Source of the DNA: Sulfobacillus thermotolerans
GTDB taxonomy: Bacteria > Bacillota > Sulfobacillia > Sulfobacillales > Sulfobacillaceae
Assembly: GCA_002951815.1 (NCBI GenBank)
Contig: CP019454.1
Location: 1,550,001 to 1,614,000, forward strand
DNA: 64,000 nucleotides
Direction: 5' to 3'
The notes beneath the pieces were generated by a model. The model saw nothing but the letters and a program-made list of their open reading frames with translations. It did no database searches and was not told the origin of the DNA. Every line of letters begins with the position of its first letter. The first letter of the stretch is position 1. Shown piece by piece: positions 32,841 to 45,627 of the stretch. The position numbers were made by a program, and so were the translations under genes.

Positions 32841-34187
32841 ATGATACCGACTGATTCCACGTTGCGCGCATTTGAGGAAGTGGTACCGCCTCTCACGGAT
32901 CGAGAAGTCCACGAGGAGGCCTTACGTTGCTATTATTGTGATGATGCGCCATGTATCCAAGGATGCCCCACGGGTATCGATATTCCCCGTTTTATTCGCC
33001 AGATCGCACAAGGCGATCTGGCGGCCGCAAGTCGAACGATTTTGGACGCGAATATCGTCGGCGCCACGTGCGCGCGTATTTGCCCAACTGCGACCTTATG
33101 TGAGGGGGCCTGTGTGCGTACCCGGGACAGTCATCCCGTTGCTATTGGCCGATTGCAACGTGCCGCGATGGATTATGCAATGCAGTATGTCACGGGCGCT
33201 CCGCGGTTGCCTAGGCGCCAAACGCAAGTCACGGGGAAGGTGGCAATTGTAGGTGGAGGACCCGCGGGACTGGCTGCTGCTGCAGAGCTCTTGCGCCATG
33301 GTTGTCATGTCGACATCTATGAAGCACAAGCTGCCTTAGGAGGATTAGATACCTACGGTATTGTGTCATTTCGCGAACCTCTGGCAGTCAGCTTGTGGGA
33401 GGGAGAACTTATCCGTTCGTTAGGGGCGACGGTGTATTTGAATACGCATGTGGGGACAGATGTCGCCTGGCAGACGTTAAAAGATCAATACGATGCAGTA
33501 GTCACCGCTGTTGGCTTGGGAAAAGTGCCGATGATCGGCATTGCTGGAGAAGACCTTCTAGGTGTCTGGGACGCGCTGGACTTTATCCAGCAGAGCAAAA
33601 CTGATTCCTACCCCCAGATTGCTGCCTCGTCTCGTGTGGTCGTGATAGGGGCGGGGAATACAGCCATTGATGCGGCGACCTGCGCAAAGCGGCTCGGTGC
33701 TGAAAACGTTCGCATTCTATATCGCCGGGGTGAGCAAGACATGCCCGCCTATGATTATGAATATTCGTTTGCCAAGCAAGAAGGCATTGTCTTCGAGTGG
33801 TGGACACAGCCGGTGGAAATTGTCGGGACAACTCACGTGGAAGCTGTGCGGTGCCAGCGCACGAGACCCGTCGAAGGCCCGTCCAAGGCCGTTGTCATGA
33901 ATGATACCCCTAGCTGGTTGATGCCGGCGGATATCATTATTCGCGCCATTGGTCAGACGAAATCCGATGCGTTATGGCGTTTACTGGACATTCAGCATCA
34001 GGGCGCTGTACCTGTGGTTGACCCCCATACCTATGAAACTTCCTGTCACGGTTTATACGCCGTGGGCGATTGTCTAGCTCCATCCGCTGAGGCGACCGTG
34101 GTCACTGCGGCCGCTCAAGGTAAACAGGCAGCTCGTGCCATTATTGCGCGGTTGGAGGGCCATAGTATCACGAAACAGGAGGGCTAA
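32841..34187 (+). CDS. preT: Dihydropyrimidine dehydrogenase subunit PreT (FAD/NAD(P), GltD-like)
   Basis: A 448-residue flavoprotein with CAAAGGAGGACAGCG before ATG 32841. The N-terminal Cys motifs CYYCDDAPCIQGCPTGIDIP and CARICPTATLCEGAC ligate two [4Fe-4S] clusters as in GltD and PreT. An FAD Rossmann motif VAIVGGGPAGLAAA lies near residue 133 and a pyridine-nucleotide motif VVVIGAGNTAIDAA near 265. YAVGDC near the end binds FAD. With PreA it forms the bacterial equivalent of dihydropyrimidine dehydrogenase, passing electrons between NAD(P)H and the FMN site that reduces uracil. preA starts two bases after its stop. Confidence 0.9.
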   Translation: MIPTDSTLRAFEEVVPPLTDREVHEEALRCYYCDDAPCIQGCPTGIDIPRFIRQIAQGDLAAASRTILDANIVGATCARICPTATLCEGACVRTRDSHPVAIGRLQRAAMDYAMQYVTGAPRLPRRQTQVTGKVAIVGGGPAGLAAAAELLRHGCHVDIYEAQAALGGLDTYGIVSFREPLAVSLWEGELIRSLGATVYLNTHVGTDVAWQTLKDQYDAVVTAVGLGKVPMIGIAGEDLLGVWDALDFIQQSKTDSYPQIAASSRVVVIGAGNTAIDAATCAKRLGAENVRILYRRGEQDMPAYDYEYSFAKQEGIVFEWWTQPVEIVGTTHVEAVRCQRTRPVEGPSKAVVMNDTPSWLMPADIIIRAIGQTKSDALWRLLDIQHQGAVPVVDPHTYETSCHGLYAVGDCLAPSAEATVVTAAAQGKQAARAIIARLEGHSITKQEG

Positions 34188-34189
34188 CA

Positions 34190-35440
34190 ATGGCAGACTT
34201 GTCGGTGAACTTTGCAGGGATTTCTTCTCCTAACCCTTTTTGGTTGGCCTCAGGCCCCTTAACCAATACAGGCTATCAAGTCATGAAGGCGTTTGATATG
34301 GGATGGGGCGGAGCTGTCTGGAAGACAGTGGGAGAGCCTGTGATTAATGTCAGCTCTCGTTTGGCGGCGATTGACTATGGGGGTCGCCGTATGATGGGCT
34401 TGAACAATATTGAGCTTATCTCCGATCGGCCTATTGACGATAACTTGCGAGAAATTGCAGAAGTCAAACGCCGTTTCCCTCACCATGCGGTTATCGTATC
34501 CCTGATGTTGGCGTCCGATCCTACACTGTGGTCAGACATGATGCGTCGCGTAGAAGATACGGGCGCTGATGGGGTAGAGCTCAATTTTGGCTGTCCCCAC
34601 GGTATGAGCGAGCGCGGCATGGGGTCGGTCGTAGGGCAGGTACCTGAGTACTCGCAGCAAATTACCGCGTATGCCAAATCCGGCTCATCGTTACCGGTTA
34701 TCGTAAAGTTAACACCCAATGTGACTGATGTGCGAATGCCGGCCAGGGCCGCCGTGGCTGGAGGCGCTGATGCCTTGTCGTTGATTAATACGATCAACAG
34801 TGTTATGGGCCTAGATGTTGAGACATGGCTGCCTGACCCCCATGTTGCGGACCGGGGATCCCACGGAGGATATTGTGGACCGGCCGTCAAGCCTATTGGC
34901 CTATACATGGTATCGGCACTAGCTAATGACCGAAGAGTGCCCGTGCCCCTATGTGGTATTGGCGGCATCGAGACATGGCGAGATGCCGTCGAATATCTTC
35001 TTCTTGGAGCGGGAGCAGTTCAAGTGTGTACGGCGGCGATGCATTACGGATTTCGTATTATTGATGATCTCACCGAAGGATTAAATGATTACCTAGACCG
35101 CAAGGGTCTAGCCTCCGTCCAGGACCTTGTGGGGAAAGCCAAACATCGCGTCGGCGATTGGAATGATCTTCGGCTGTCCTACTCGTACAAAACCGTCGCA
35201 GAAATCCATGCAGATCAATGCATTGGCTGCAATTTGTGCTTTGTTGCCTGCGATGACGGGGGCCACCAATGTATTGATCGACTCCCAGGACAAAGAGCCC
35301 CGGTGGTCAGAAAAGACGATTGTGTCGGGTGCAATTTATGCAGTCTGGTCTGTCCCGTACCAGGATGTATTGAAATGCAAGACATTGACTTGGGCTTGGT
35401 GGAGACGTGGCGACAACGCCAAAGTCGTGTGGGATTCTAA
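34190..35440 (+). CDS. preA: Dihydropyrimidine dehydrogenase subunit PreA (FMN, 2x[4Fe-4S])
   Basis: A 416-residue protein. Residues 1-310 form a dihydroorotate-dehydrogenase-like FMN barrel: GISSPNPFWLASGPLT at the start, then ELNFGCPHGMSERGMG near 127 and KLTPNVTDV near 175. The C-terminus carries two ferredoxin motifs, CIGCNLCFVACDDGGHQC near 344 and CVGCNLCSLVCPVPGC near 379, which bridge electrons to PreT. It catalyses reversible reduction of uracil and thymine to 5,6-dihydro forms. ATG 34190 follows CAGGAGGGCTAACA, directly after preT, so equal production is expected. Confidence 0.92.
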   Translation: MADLSVNFAGISSPNPFWLASGPLTNTGYQVMKAFDMGWGGAVWKTVGEPVINVSSRLAAIDYGGRRMMGLNNIELISDRPIDDNLREIAEVKRRFPHHAVIVSLMLASDPTLWSDMMRRVEDTGADGVELNFGCPHGMSERGMGSVVGQVPEYSQQITAYAKSGSSLPVIVKLTPNVTDVRMPARAAVAGGADALSLINTINSVMGLDVETWLPDPHVADRGSHGGYCGPAVKPIGLYMVSALANDRRVPVPLCGIGGIETWRDAVEYLLLGAGAVQVCTAAMHYGFRIIDDLTEGLNDYLDRKGLASVQDLVGKAKHRVGDWNDLRLSYSYKTVAEIHADQCIGCNLCFVACDDGGHQCIDRLPGQRAPVVRKDDCVGCNLCSLVCPVPGCIEMQDIDLGLVETWRQRQSRVGF

Positions 35441-35478
35441 AAGCTTGCCAATATGGGGACACGGGAGGAGACTTTAGG

Positions 35479-36870
35479 ATGAAGACATTGATACGAAATG
35501 GTCATATCGTCACAGCCACCGATGACTATCATGCCGATTTGTTCATCGACAGAGGAATCATTGTGTATATTGGCCAGGATTTGCAATTTCTTGTCCCTGC
35601 CGCCGATGAGGTCATTGATGCAAGCGGTTTGCTGCTGCTGCCCGGCGGTGTCGATGTGCATACGCACCTCGATATGCCATTTGGTGGCACGACGTCCTCC
35701 GATGATTTTTTCACCGGCACGCGAGCTGCAGCGTTTGGCGGTACGACGACTATAATTGATTTTGCCATTCAACAACGCGGGCATAGTGTCGAAGAAGCCC
35801 TTGATACGTGGTGGGCCAAAGCGGAGGGCAAGGCCAACATTGATTATGGGTTTCACATGATTTTAAGTGAAGTTAATGGCGAAACATTAGCTGGCATGGG
35901 GCGTCTGGTAGATCAAGGCATTACGAGTTTCAAGCTGTTTACCGCGTATCCTGGAGTTTTTATGTCAAGTGACGGTGAAATCTTTCAAGCATTACAAAAG
36001 GCCGGTGAGATTGGCGCATTGGTAGCAATGCATGCGGAGAACGGCAGCGTTATTGATGTGCTCGTGCAACAAGCCTTGGCTCACGGGCATACGGAACCGA
36101 AATATCATGCTATTACGAGGCCGCCTGAAGCCGAGGCCGAAGCGACCCACCGCGTGATTGCGTTGGCGAAAATGGCCCATAGCCCAGTCTATATTGTGCA
36201 TTTATCGGCGAAAGAAGCGCTTGATGAAGTGACTGTTGCCCGTGACAAAGGACAAGCGGTGTTTGCTGAAACGTGTCCCCAATATTTGTTTTTGGATGAT
36301 AGCCGTTATGAGGAACCCGATTTTGGCGGCGCTAAATACGTTATGTCGCCACCGTTGCGATCCCCAGACCATGCGACTCATCTTTGGAGGGGACTGGCCG
36401 GAGACGATCTGCAGGTCGTCGCAACAGACCATTGTCCGTTTTGCATGCAAGACCAAAAGATTTTAGGAATCAATAATTTTGCCAAGATCCCCAATGGAGC
36501 TCCAGGTATTGAGACTCGCGTGAGCCTTCTTTATGATGCCGCGATTCGCTTAAATCGGCTCTCTCTTAATCGTTTTGTGGAAATTATGGCCACAATGCCC
36601 GCGAAGCTTTTTGGCATGTTTCCTCAAAAAGGCACGATTGCGGTGGGTTCGGATGCGGACTTGGTTTTATTCGACCCCCAGGCAACTACGACATGGGGCG
36701 TGAATACGGCGCACATGCAAGTGGATTATAATCCTTTTGAAGGCTATAATGCCCAGGGCAAAGTGCATATGGTCTTCTCGCGTGGAGAAAAGATTATAGC
36801 GAACGGACAGTATTTGGGCCGCGCGGGGCGTGGAAAATTCCTCAAGCGAAAGACCTTTGCCGCACCCTAA
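35479..36870 (+). CDS. hydA: Dihydropyrimidinase
   Basis: A 463-residue amidohydrolase of dihydropyrimidinase/hydantoinase length. I chose ATG 35479 because GGGAGGAGACTTTAGG precedes it; the frame is open to 35407. Metal site: DVHTHLDMPFGG near residue 58, the carbamylated Lys152 in SFKLFTAYPG, His in MHAEN near 183 and VYIVHLSA near 239, and Asp in ATDHCPF near 315. It opens dihydrouracil or dihydrothymine to the N-carbamoyl beta-amino acid. It is the last gene of the permease-to-hydA operon, 38 bases after preA. Confidence 0.92.
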   Translation: MKTLIRNGHIVTATDDYHADLFIDRGIIVYIGQDLQFLVPAADEVIDASGLLLLPGGVDVHTHLDMPFGGTTSSDDFFTGTRAAAFGGTTTIIDFAIQQRGHSVEEALDTWWAKAEGKANIDYGFHMILSEVNGETLAGMGRLVDQGITSFKLFTAYPGVFMSSDGEIFQALQKAGEIGALVAMHAENGSVIDVLVQQALAHGHTEPKYHAITRPPEAEAEATHRVIALAKMAHSPVYIVHLSAKEALDEVTVARDKGQAVFAETCPQYLFLDDSRYEEPDFGGAKYVMSPPLRSPDHATHLWRGLAGDDLQVVATDHCPFCMQDQKILGINNFAKIPNGAPGIETRVSLLYDAAIRLNRLSLNRFVEIMATMPAKLFGMFPQKGTIAVGSDADLVLFDPQATTTWGVNTAHMQVDYNPFEGYNAQGKVHMVFSRGEKIIANGQYLGRAGRGKFLKRKTFAAP

Positions 36871-36921
36871 AGGCGCGATGGAGAATTAGGTGGCTTAACG
36901 ATGATCTATAGGTTTAAACGT

Positions 36922-36954
36922 GGGGCGTGTCATTCATGGCAATGACGACGCCCC
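36922..36954. terminator. Hairpin between hydA and gpmA
   Basis: GGGGCGTGTCATT pairs with AATGACGACGCCCC, with one bulged G and the loop CATGGC, between the convergent hydA and gpmA genes. The T tail is weak (CGCTTGCT), so it is a likely but not classical terminator. Confidence 0.6.
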
Positions 36955-37027
36955 GCTTGCTATGCGTATAAAAATCTTAATGGTGACCTATTTGGAGTCA
37001 AACAGCTGTCCTGCTATGTAGTAACCC

Positions 37028-37717
37028 CTATTCCAAGTAATAATGGCGAACCGGGCGGACATCCTCATCAAACTCATAAACTAAGGGAATCCCAGTCGGA
37101 ATATCTAGGGAAACAATCTCCTGATCAGAGAGGTTATCAAGAGATTTGACGAGCGCTCGCAAGCTATTGCCATGCGCCACAATTAAAGGGTTTTTACCCC
37201 GCGTTAAAACCGGTAGAATTTGCGCATTCCAAAAAGGTAGAACACGTTGCACGGTCATGGCGAGGCTTTCTGCACGCGGCAATAGGGCGGGATCGAGGGA
37301 TTGGTACTTAGGATCGTTGATGGGTAACCTGGGATCGCCTTCAGGTAATAAAGGCGGGACGGTATTGTAACTGCGGCGCCACTCGGCCACTTGTTGGTCT
37401 CCATATTTGGCAGCGGTTTCGGCTTTGTTTAGCCCTTGTAATGCGCCGTAGTGGCGTTCATTCAACGTCCATGATTTGACAACATCGAGCCATAGCAGGT
37501 CCATTTCTTCCAAGACAATATTCAATGTTTTGATGGCGCGTTTAAGCAGTGACGTATAGGTTGCGTCGATGTGGATTCCTTTCGCTTTGAGGAGTTGTCC
37601 GGCGCGGCGCGCCTCTTCGATTCCCTGAGCAGAGAGGTCGACATCGGTCCATCCGGTGAAGCGATTTTCCAAATTCCATTGACTTTGGCCATGCCGAATG
37701 ACCACCAGGGTTGCCAT
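37028..37717 (-). CDS. gpmA: 2,3-bisphosphoglycerate-dependent phosphoglycerate mutase
   Basis: A 229-residue dPGM. The start ATG 37717 gives [15 protein letters not shown] with the phospho-accepting His; ATG 37726 is too close to the ribosome site GAAAGGA. Further landmarks: [10 protein letters not shown] near residue 22, [14 protein letters not shown] near 85, and [13 protein letters not shown] near 182 with the second His. It interconverts 3- and 2-phosphoglycerate in glycolysis and gluconeogenesis. It is a lone gene, separate from gap-pgk at 15 kb, and is divergent from the His-tail protein gene. Confidence 0.93.
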   Translation of the reverse strand: MATLVVIRHGQSQWNLENRFTGWTDVDLSAQGIEEARRAGQLLKAKGIHIDATYTSLLKRAIKTLNIVLEEMDLLWLDVVKSWTLNERHYGALQGLNKAETAAKYGDQQVAEWRRSYNTVPPLLPEGDPRLPINDPKYQSLDPALLPRAESLAMTVQRVLPFWNAQILPVLTRGKNPLIVAHGNSLRALVKSLDNLSDQEIVSLDIPTGIPLVYEFDEDVRPVRHYYLE

Positions 37718-37904
37718 ACTGTGCATCGTCCTTTCTCGATGTCCCGTGACGGCGGTGTTGGGACGGAGTTGCGTGTGCTAAGAGAGTCTCCGCCAACAGT
37801 GTATACTTTTTCTAGGCAAACCTCTACGCCCTGTGATTTTTGCACCATTGACAATGTCGCCCATATACTGGTAACAAAAAGTTGCGAGAAAGGCAGTGGA
37901 AGCT

Positions 37905-38345
37905 ATGCGTGTCTCCCGGCAGCGACCTTTGGTGCAACCTTTCTATCTCTACCGGCACGAAGATGTCAGTGGCGTGAGTGGTACAGGAATTGTGGCCATT
38001 GGGGTGGTTCTTCCCTCCGGGCATGCCGTCATGGAATGGCAATCACGCTGGCCCACCGTCACGATATTTCAGACCATCGAGCATGTGGAACGGATTCATG
38101 GACATGGTGGGCGTACTCATATTGGTTGGGGTATCCCGCCTCGCACCAATCAGAATGCAAATGGCTTGCGCTTGCTTAACTGGTGCAAGCAGGTTTTGCA
38201 ACGAGCAGAAGGAGAATGGCGAGTGAAGGCGTTAGAGTCCTCTAAAGAGGTTAGTCGCAAGGCCGTTCCTGCCGTTTCTGAGAAGAAAGGGCGTTCGCAT
38301 CACCACCATCATCACCCGCGGCAATCCGCTTCGTTGCGGCATTAA
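37905..38345 (+). CDS. Small conserved-type protein with natural C-terminal hexahistidine tract
   Basis: A 146-residue protein. ATG 37905 or the in-frame GTG 37896 may start it; GAGAAAGG lies upstream. Residues about 14-75 form a compact domain with YLYRHEDVSGVSGTGIVAIG and then IEHVERIHGHGGRTHIGW, a pattern I have seen in short actinobacterial and phage proteins of unknown role. The linker (about 105-130) is charged. Residues 132-137 are six consecutive His, followed by PRQSASLRH. The tract could bind Ni, Zn, Co or Cu. The next gene is a Fur-family metal regulator, which supports a metal-related role, but function is unknown. Confidence 0.65.
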   Translation: MRVSRQRPLVQPFYLYRHEDVSGVSGTGIVAIGVVLPSGHAVMEWQSRWPTVTIFQTIEHVERIHGHGGRTHIGWGIPPRTNQNANGLRLLNWCKQVLQRAEGEWRVKALESSKEVSRKAVPAVSEKKGRSHHHHHHPRQSASLRH

Positions 38346-38456
38346 TATCGGAGCGCATTCTATTGTCCTTCGTTCAAATCCGTCCGCGTGGCTTGTCTGT
38401 TCGAGGAAAAGAGCATTTCAAATGGGAAATGAAGGGGTGTGGTTGGATAATCATGG

Positions 38457-38485
38457 TTGACACACCCTTTATTATTGCCTATGAT
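38457..38485 (+). promoter_or_regulatory. Near-consensus sigma-A promoter for the Fur-family gene
   Basis: TTGACA at 38457-38462, a 17-base spacer, and TATGAT at 38480-38485: eleven of twelve consensus positions. The expected transcription start (about seven bases after the -10) is 38492-38493, which is the A of the ATG start of the following gene, implying a leaderless mRNA. Confidence 0.75.
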
Positions 38486-38492
38486 TTGCAAC

Positions 38493-38921
38493 ATGGAACA
38501 AAATACTATAGAAAATCGCCTTCATCAACACGGATTGCGCGCAACGTTACCTCGTACCATCATTATGGACACCTTATCCCAATCGGTGGGTCACTATACT
38601 ATTGAATCCCTCTGGCGTACTGTCAAAGCAACAGTGCCTTCTATTGAACTCTCGACGGTTTACCGCGTGGTTCAGGCCTTTGTAGAAGTGGGTCTGGCCA
38701 GTGAAATGCACTTGCCTGACGGATCTCGCGTAATCGAGGCCACGGTAAAAGCGCACGCGCATTGGGTGTGTCAGCGTTGCCATGCGATTGAACATATTAC
38801 GGATGACGTAATGCACGGAGTTCATCATATGCTAAAAGCCTCCGTTACCAGCCGCGATATTCAAGGTGTTCAAATTACCGCATGGGGCTTATGCCAATCA
38901 TGCCAATCGGCCACAAAATAA
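38493..38921 (+). CDS. Fur-family metal-responsive transcriptional regulator
   Basis: A 142-residue Fur-superfamily repressor. ATG 38493 places HGLRATLPRTIIMDTL at residues 13-28, the usual distance for this family. The winged helix includes ELSTVYRVVQAFVEVGLA. The metal-site block HAHWVCQRCHAIEHI (near 90-104) has a Cys-x2-Cys, and a second C-x2-C (CQSCQ) ends the protein, together the structural zinc site. Whether it is Fur, Zur or PerR cannot be decided. No ribosome site precedes the ATG, and a strong promoter puts the mRNA start at the ATG, so translation is probably leaderless. Flanked by the His-tail protein and an APC permease. Confidence 0.82.
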   Translation: MEQNTIENRLHQHGLRATLPRTIIMDTLSQSVGHYTIESLWRTVKATVPSIELSTVYRVVQAFVEVGLASEMHLPDGSRVIEATVKAHAHWVCQRCHAIEHITDDVMHGVHHMLKASVTSRDIQGVQITAWGLCQSCQSATK

Positions 38922-38988
38922 AAAGCATGCCTTGCAAATAAAATCGGAGCTATCAAGGAACCTTTCTTGATAACTTATCGGGAAGGCC

Positions 38989-40401
38989 ATGATCAGTGTG
39001 CAACCATTAGGTAAAAAACCGGTTTTGTTAAGCCTGTCGGATCTTTCGGGACTCTCCATTGCGAGTGTCGCGCCCTTATTTAGTGTGGCGGCTGCCGGCT
39101 CCATTATGCTTAGCCTGGCTGGCGCTGATATTATTTGGGCTGTCTTGGCGATTGCCACACCTTTTATTCTAAGTTCATGGCTGTTTCGGATGTTGAATCA
39201 ACACTATCCCAATACCGGGGCTTCCTATCATTGGTCTCGTAGGATTTTAGGTTTTGGTATCTCGCGATATCAATCATGGATTCTGATGATGGCCTATTTT
39301 TGGTCCATTCCTCCCATTATTATTCCAGCAGCAGAGGAGTCTCTCGCCTTAGTTGGAGTCACAGCCCCTCCGTCGTGGTTGGTGATTATCGTGAGCGGGG
39401 CGTGGATCGGATTGTCCGCTGGGTTGTTATTGAGAGGGAGTAAAACCGTTGCGCAATTGACCAAAATATTTATGGTTTTAGAATTCATCGCGATCATCAT
39501 ATTTGCCATAGGAGGAGTACTCCATTGGCGTACGCTTCCGGGAAATCATGTGACGCCATCATGGCACGGGTTTGTTATTGCGATGGTTGTAGGCGCGACT
39601 ATAGTGGATGGTTGGGAAATTGATAGCTATGCGGCGGAAGAAGCTGATTACCCGCAGAAAACCCCGGGAATGGGCGGCGTGGTAGGAGCTTTCATGGTGT
39701 TAGCTTTTTATTTAACGATTTTCCCTTTAATGCTACATTCCGTGTCACTAGCCCAGCTGGTAAAGAATCCCGATGTGCTGATTACATGGGCGCAAGCGTT
39801 ATCGCCTCATCAATTCCGTTGGGCCATTGTGCCCATTGTGGCTTCAACCGCCGGCTCTTTATGGCTTACAACGTTTATTTTGAGTAAGGCGTTGTATGCA
39901 ATGGCTCGGGACCGAATACTCCCCCGATTTTTTGTGATGAAAAACTCTGCCCAGTCGCCGACGTGGACGATTGTGGTCCCGCTCGTGTTGGGATGGACGA
40001 TTGTGTCATTGCAGTTACTGGTGGCATCGCTTGCGTCTGTGTTCAATTTAGTGCTCAGTACGGCGGGTTTCTTTCTGATTTTGGAGTTTCTCTTTGACAG
40101 CCTTAGTGCGGCGGTGTTTTTAACGCGTATTCATCACCATGGTCTACATGGCATTACGCACCAACACAGAGGCCTTCAGATCATTTCGTATGTGACGACG
40201 ACGTGGTTTGCGGTGGTCATTAGCATTTTCTTGATTTACGGCCCCGCCGCTATTGGTCGCTCTATCGATGCATTGGTTGCCATTATGCTGGCGGGAGGCA
40301 TAATTTTTACATTTTGGCGCTTTGAAGGCCGTTGGCGCGGATATCACGTATTTAATCCCGAAACACGTGAATTAACCATAGAAGACGGCGAGGATCTCTA
40401 A
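38989..40401 (+). CDS. APC-family amino acid permease
   Basis: A 470-residue polytopic protein with about twelve hydrophobic segments. The first segment, SIASVAPLFSVAAAGSIML, and NQHYPNTGASYHWSRRILG near residue 70 fit the APC superfamily (PNAGGSYVW-type motif). The loop YAAEEADYPQKTPG near 215 is the E-E-x-x-x-P-x-x-x-P element of amino acid/polyamine permeases. The C-terminal tail is acidic and cytoplasmic. The start ATG 38989 follows GGGAAGGCC. The substrate is unknown. It lies 67 bases after the Fur-family gene on the same strand and may be read through from its promoter. Confidence 0.8.
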   Translation: MISVQPLGKKPVLLSLSDLSGLSIASVAPLFSVAAAGSIMLSLAGADIIWAVLAIATPFILSSWLFRMLNQHYPNTGASYHWSRRILGFGISRYQSWILMMAYFWSIPPIIIPAAEESLALVGVTAPPSWLVIIVSGAWIGLSAGLLLRGSKTVAQLTKIFMVLEFIAIIIFAIGGVLHWRTLPGNHVTPSWHGFVIAMVVGATIVDGWEIDSYAAEEADYPQKTPGMGGVVGAFMVLAFYLTIFPLMLHSVSLAQLVKNPDVLITWAQALSPHQFRWAIVPIVASTAGSLWLTTFILSKALYAMARDRILPRFFVMKNSAQSPTWTIVVPLVLGWTIVSLQLLVASLASVFNLVLSTAGFFLILEFLFDSLSAAVFLTRIHHHGLHGITHQHRGLQIISYVTTTWFAVVISIFLIYGPAAIGRSIDALVAIMLAGGIIFTFWRFEGRWRGYHVFNPETRELTIEDGEDL

Positions 40402-40468
40402 CGGCGGCACCGTATAATGTCGAAATCCGTGGGGTACAATGGTTAAACAAAAAGTTTTCTAATATGGC

Positions 40469-40497
40469 TAGACAGAACTCACGTCAGGTGTTATTAT
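40469..40497 (+). promoter_or_regulatory. Candidate rRNA operon promoter
   Basis: TAGACA at 40469-40474, a 17-base spacer, and TATTAT at 40492-40497. It lies about 115 bases before the 16S gene and is preceded by an A/T-rich stretch (40440-40465), suitable as an UP element. Two small hairpins (CTGTCC/GGACAG at 40505-40520 and CCCGC/GCGGG near 40528-40541) fall in the transcribed leader. Confidence 0.55.
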
Positions 40498-40555
40498 ATC
40501 AAAGCTGTCCGCGAGGACAGTGAGCCCCCCGCTTCAGCGGGCGGCGTCGGTCCTT

Positions 40556-40581
40556 GAAAACTATATCGTCATGAACGCGTC
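40556..40581 (+). other. 5' arm of the 16S rRNA processing stem
   Basis: The leader segment from GAAAACTATATCGTCATG to CGCGTC is complementary to 42141-42165 after the 16S gene (GACGCGGCATGACGATATGGTTTCC), with two or three mismatches. This is the RNase III-type helix that frames 16S rRNA in the precursor. The TTGAAAACT and GTCAAG words around it are typical of Firmicute rRNA leaders. Confidence 0.7.
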
Positions 40582-40613
40582 AAGGGAAACAGAAACAGTC
40601 AGCAAGACAATGA

Positions 40614-45097
<4,484 letters not shown>

Positions 45098-45134
45098 CTG
45101 TGAAGTTGTTAGGGCCCGAGATGGTCCGACCCCT

Positions 45135-45253
45135 TTGTCGGTGCCTCAGAGGAAGTGTGTTGACCCGTTCCCATGCCGCACACGGTCGTCCCCCACTCCC
45201 TCGCTGGTGGTACTGGATCCGCAGGGATCTGGGAGGCCCAGTCGTGCCGACAA
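45135..45253 (+). rRNA. rrf: 5S ribosomal RNA
   Basis: About 119 bases, bounded by the closing helix TTGTCGG/CCGACAA. It contains GACCCGTTCCCATGCCGCACACGG, the conserved loop B/C region of 5S (usually CCGAACACGG; here GCACACGG), and the 3' half with GCAGGGATCTGGGAGGCC. It lies 37 bases after 23S and is followed directly by a terminator. The divergence in loop C and compact helix IV make the ends approximate. Confidence 0.88.
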
Positions 45254-45262
45254 GTTTTTTCA

Positions 45263-45292
45263 CCCCTCGTCTGAAATAGACGGGGGGTTTTT
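45263..45292 (+). terminator. Rho-independent terminator of the rRNA operon
   Basis: CCCCTCGTCT (45263-45272) pairs with AGACGGGGGG (45278-45287) with one G-U, loop GAAAT, followed by five T. Strong and well placed right after 5S. Confidence 0.9.
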
Positions 45293-45627
45293 GCGTGCAT
45301 AAACATGGGACCGTGGAGTCGTCCGGTACATGTGATATGAGCTAAACAAAAGTGGCGTTGACCGGTTGATGCATGTCCGTACCCAGTTTCAATTTTTGCT
45401 TGCTACCTGTAGCGCGTCGAACACTGGAATAGAAAAACAATGTGGGAAGCAGCTCCGAATTTTGTAACCCGTTCTGCTAGCGGTTGGTGCGCCGGCCTTA
45501 ACATCGCCCGTAAGGGTTAACAACGCCGCTCTTATGTCAACACTACCAATGAAAAAAACGTCAAAATAAAAACGCGCCCACCCTTTAAACGAATAGCTGG
45601 CGGACGCGGTGTAATGCGGGCTTATAT
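45293..45627. other. Intergenic region, nothing recognised
   Basis: Between the rRNA terminator and the end of ispH. Short open frames on the minus strand merely extend shadow frames of ispH. No tRNA, repeat or hairpin with a T-run was seen. Confidence 0.4.

Noticed and set aside
38371-38405. GTTCAAATC sequence resembling a tRNA T-arm
   Set aside because: No matching acceptor, D or anticodon arms around it; no tRNA gene can be folded.
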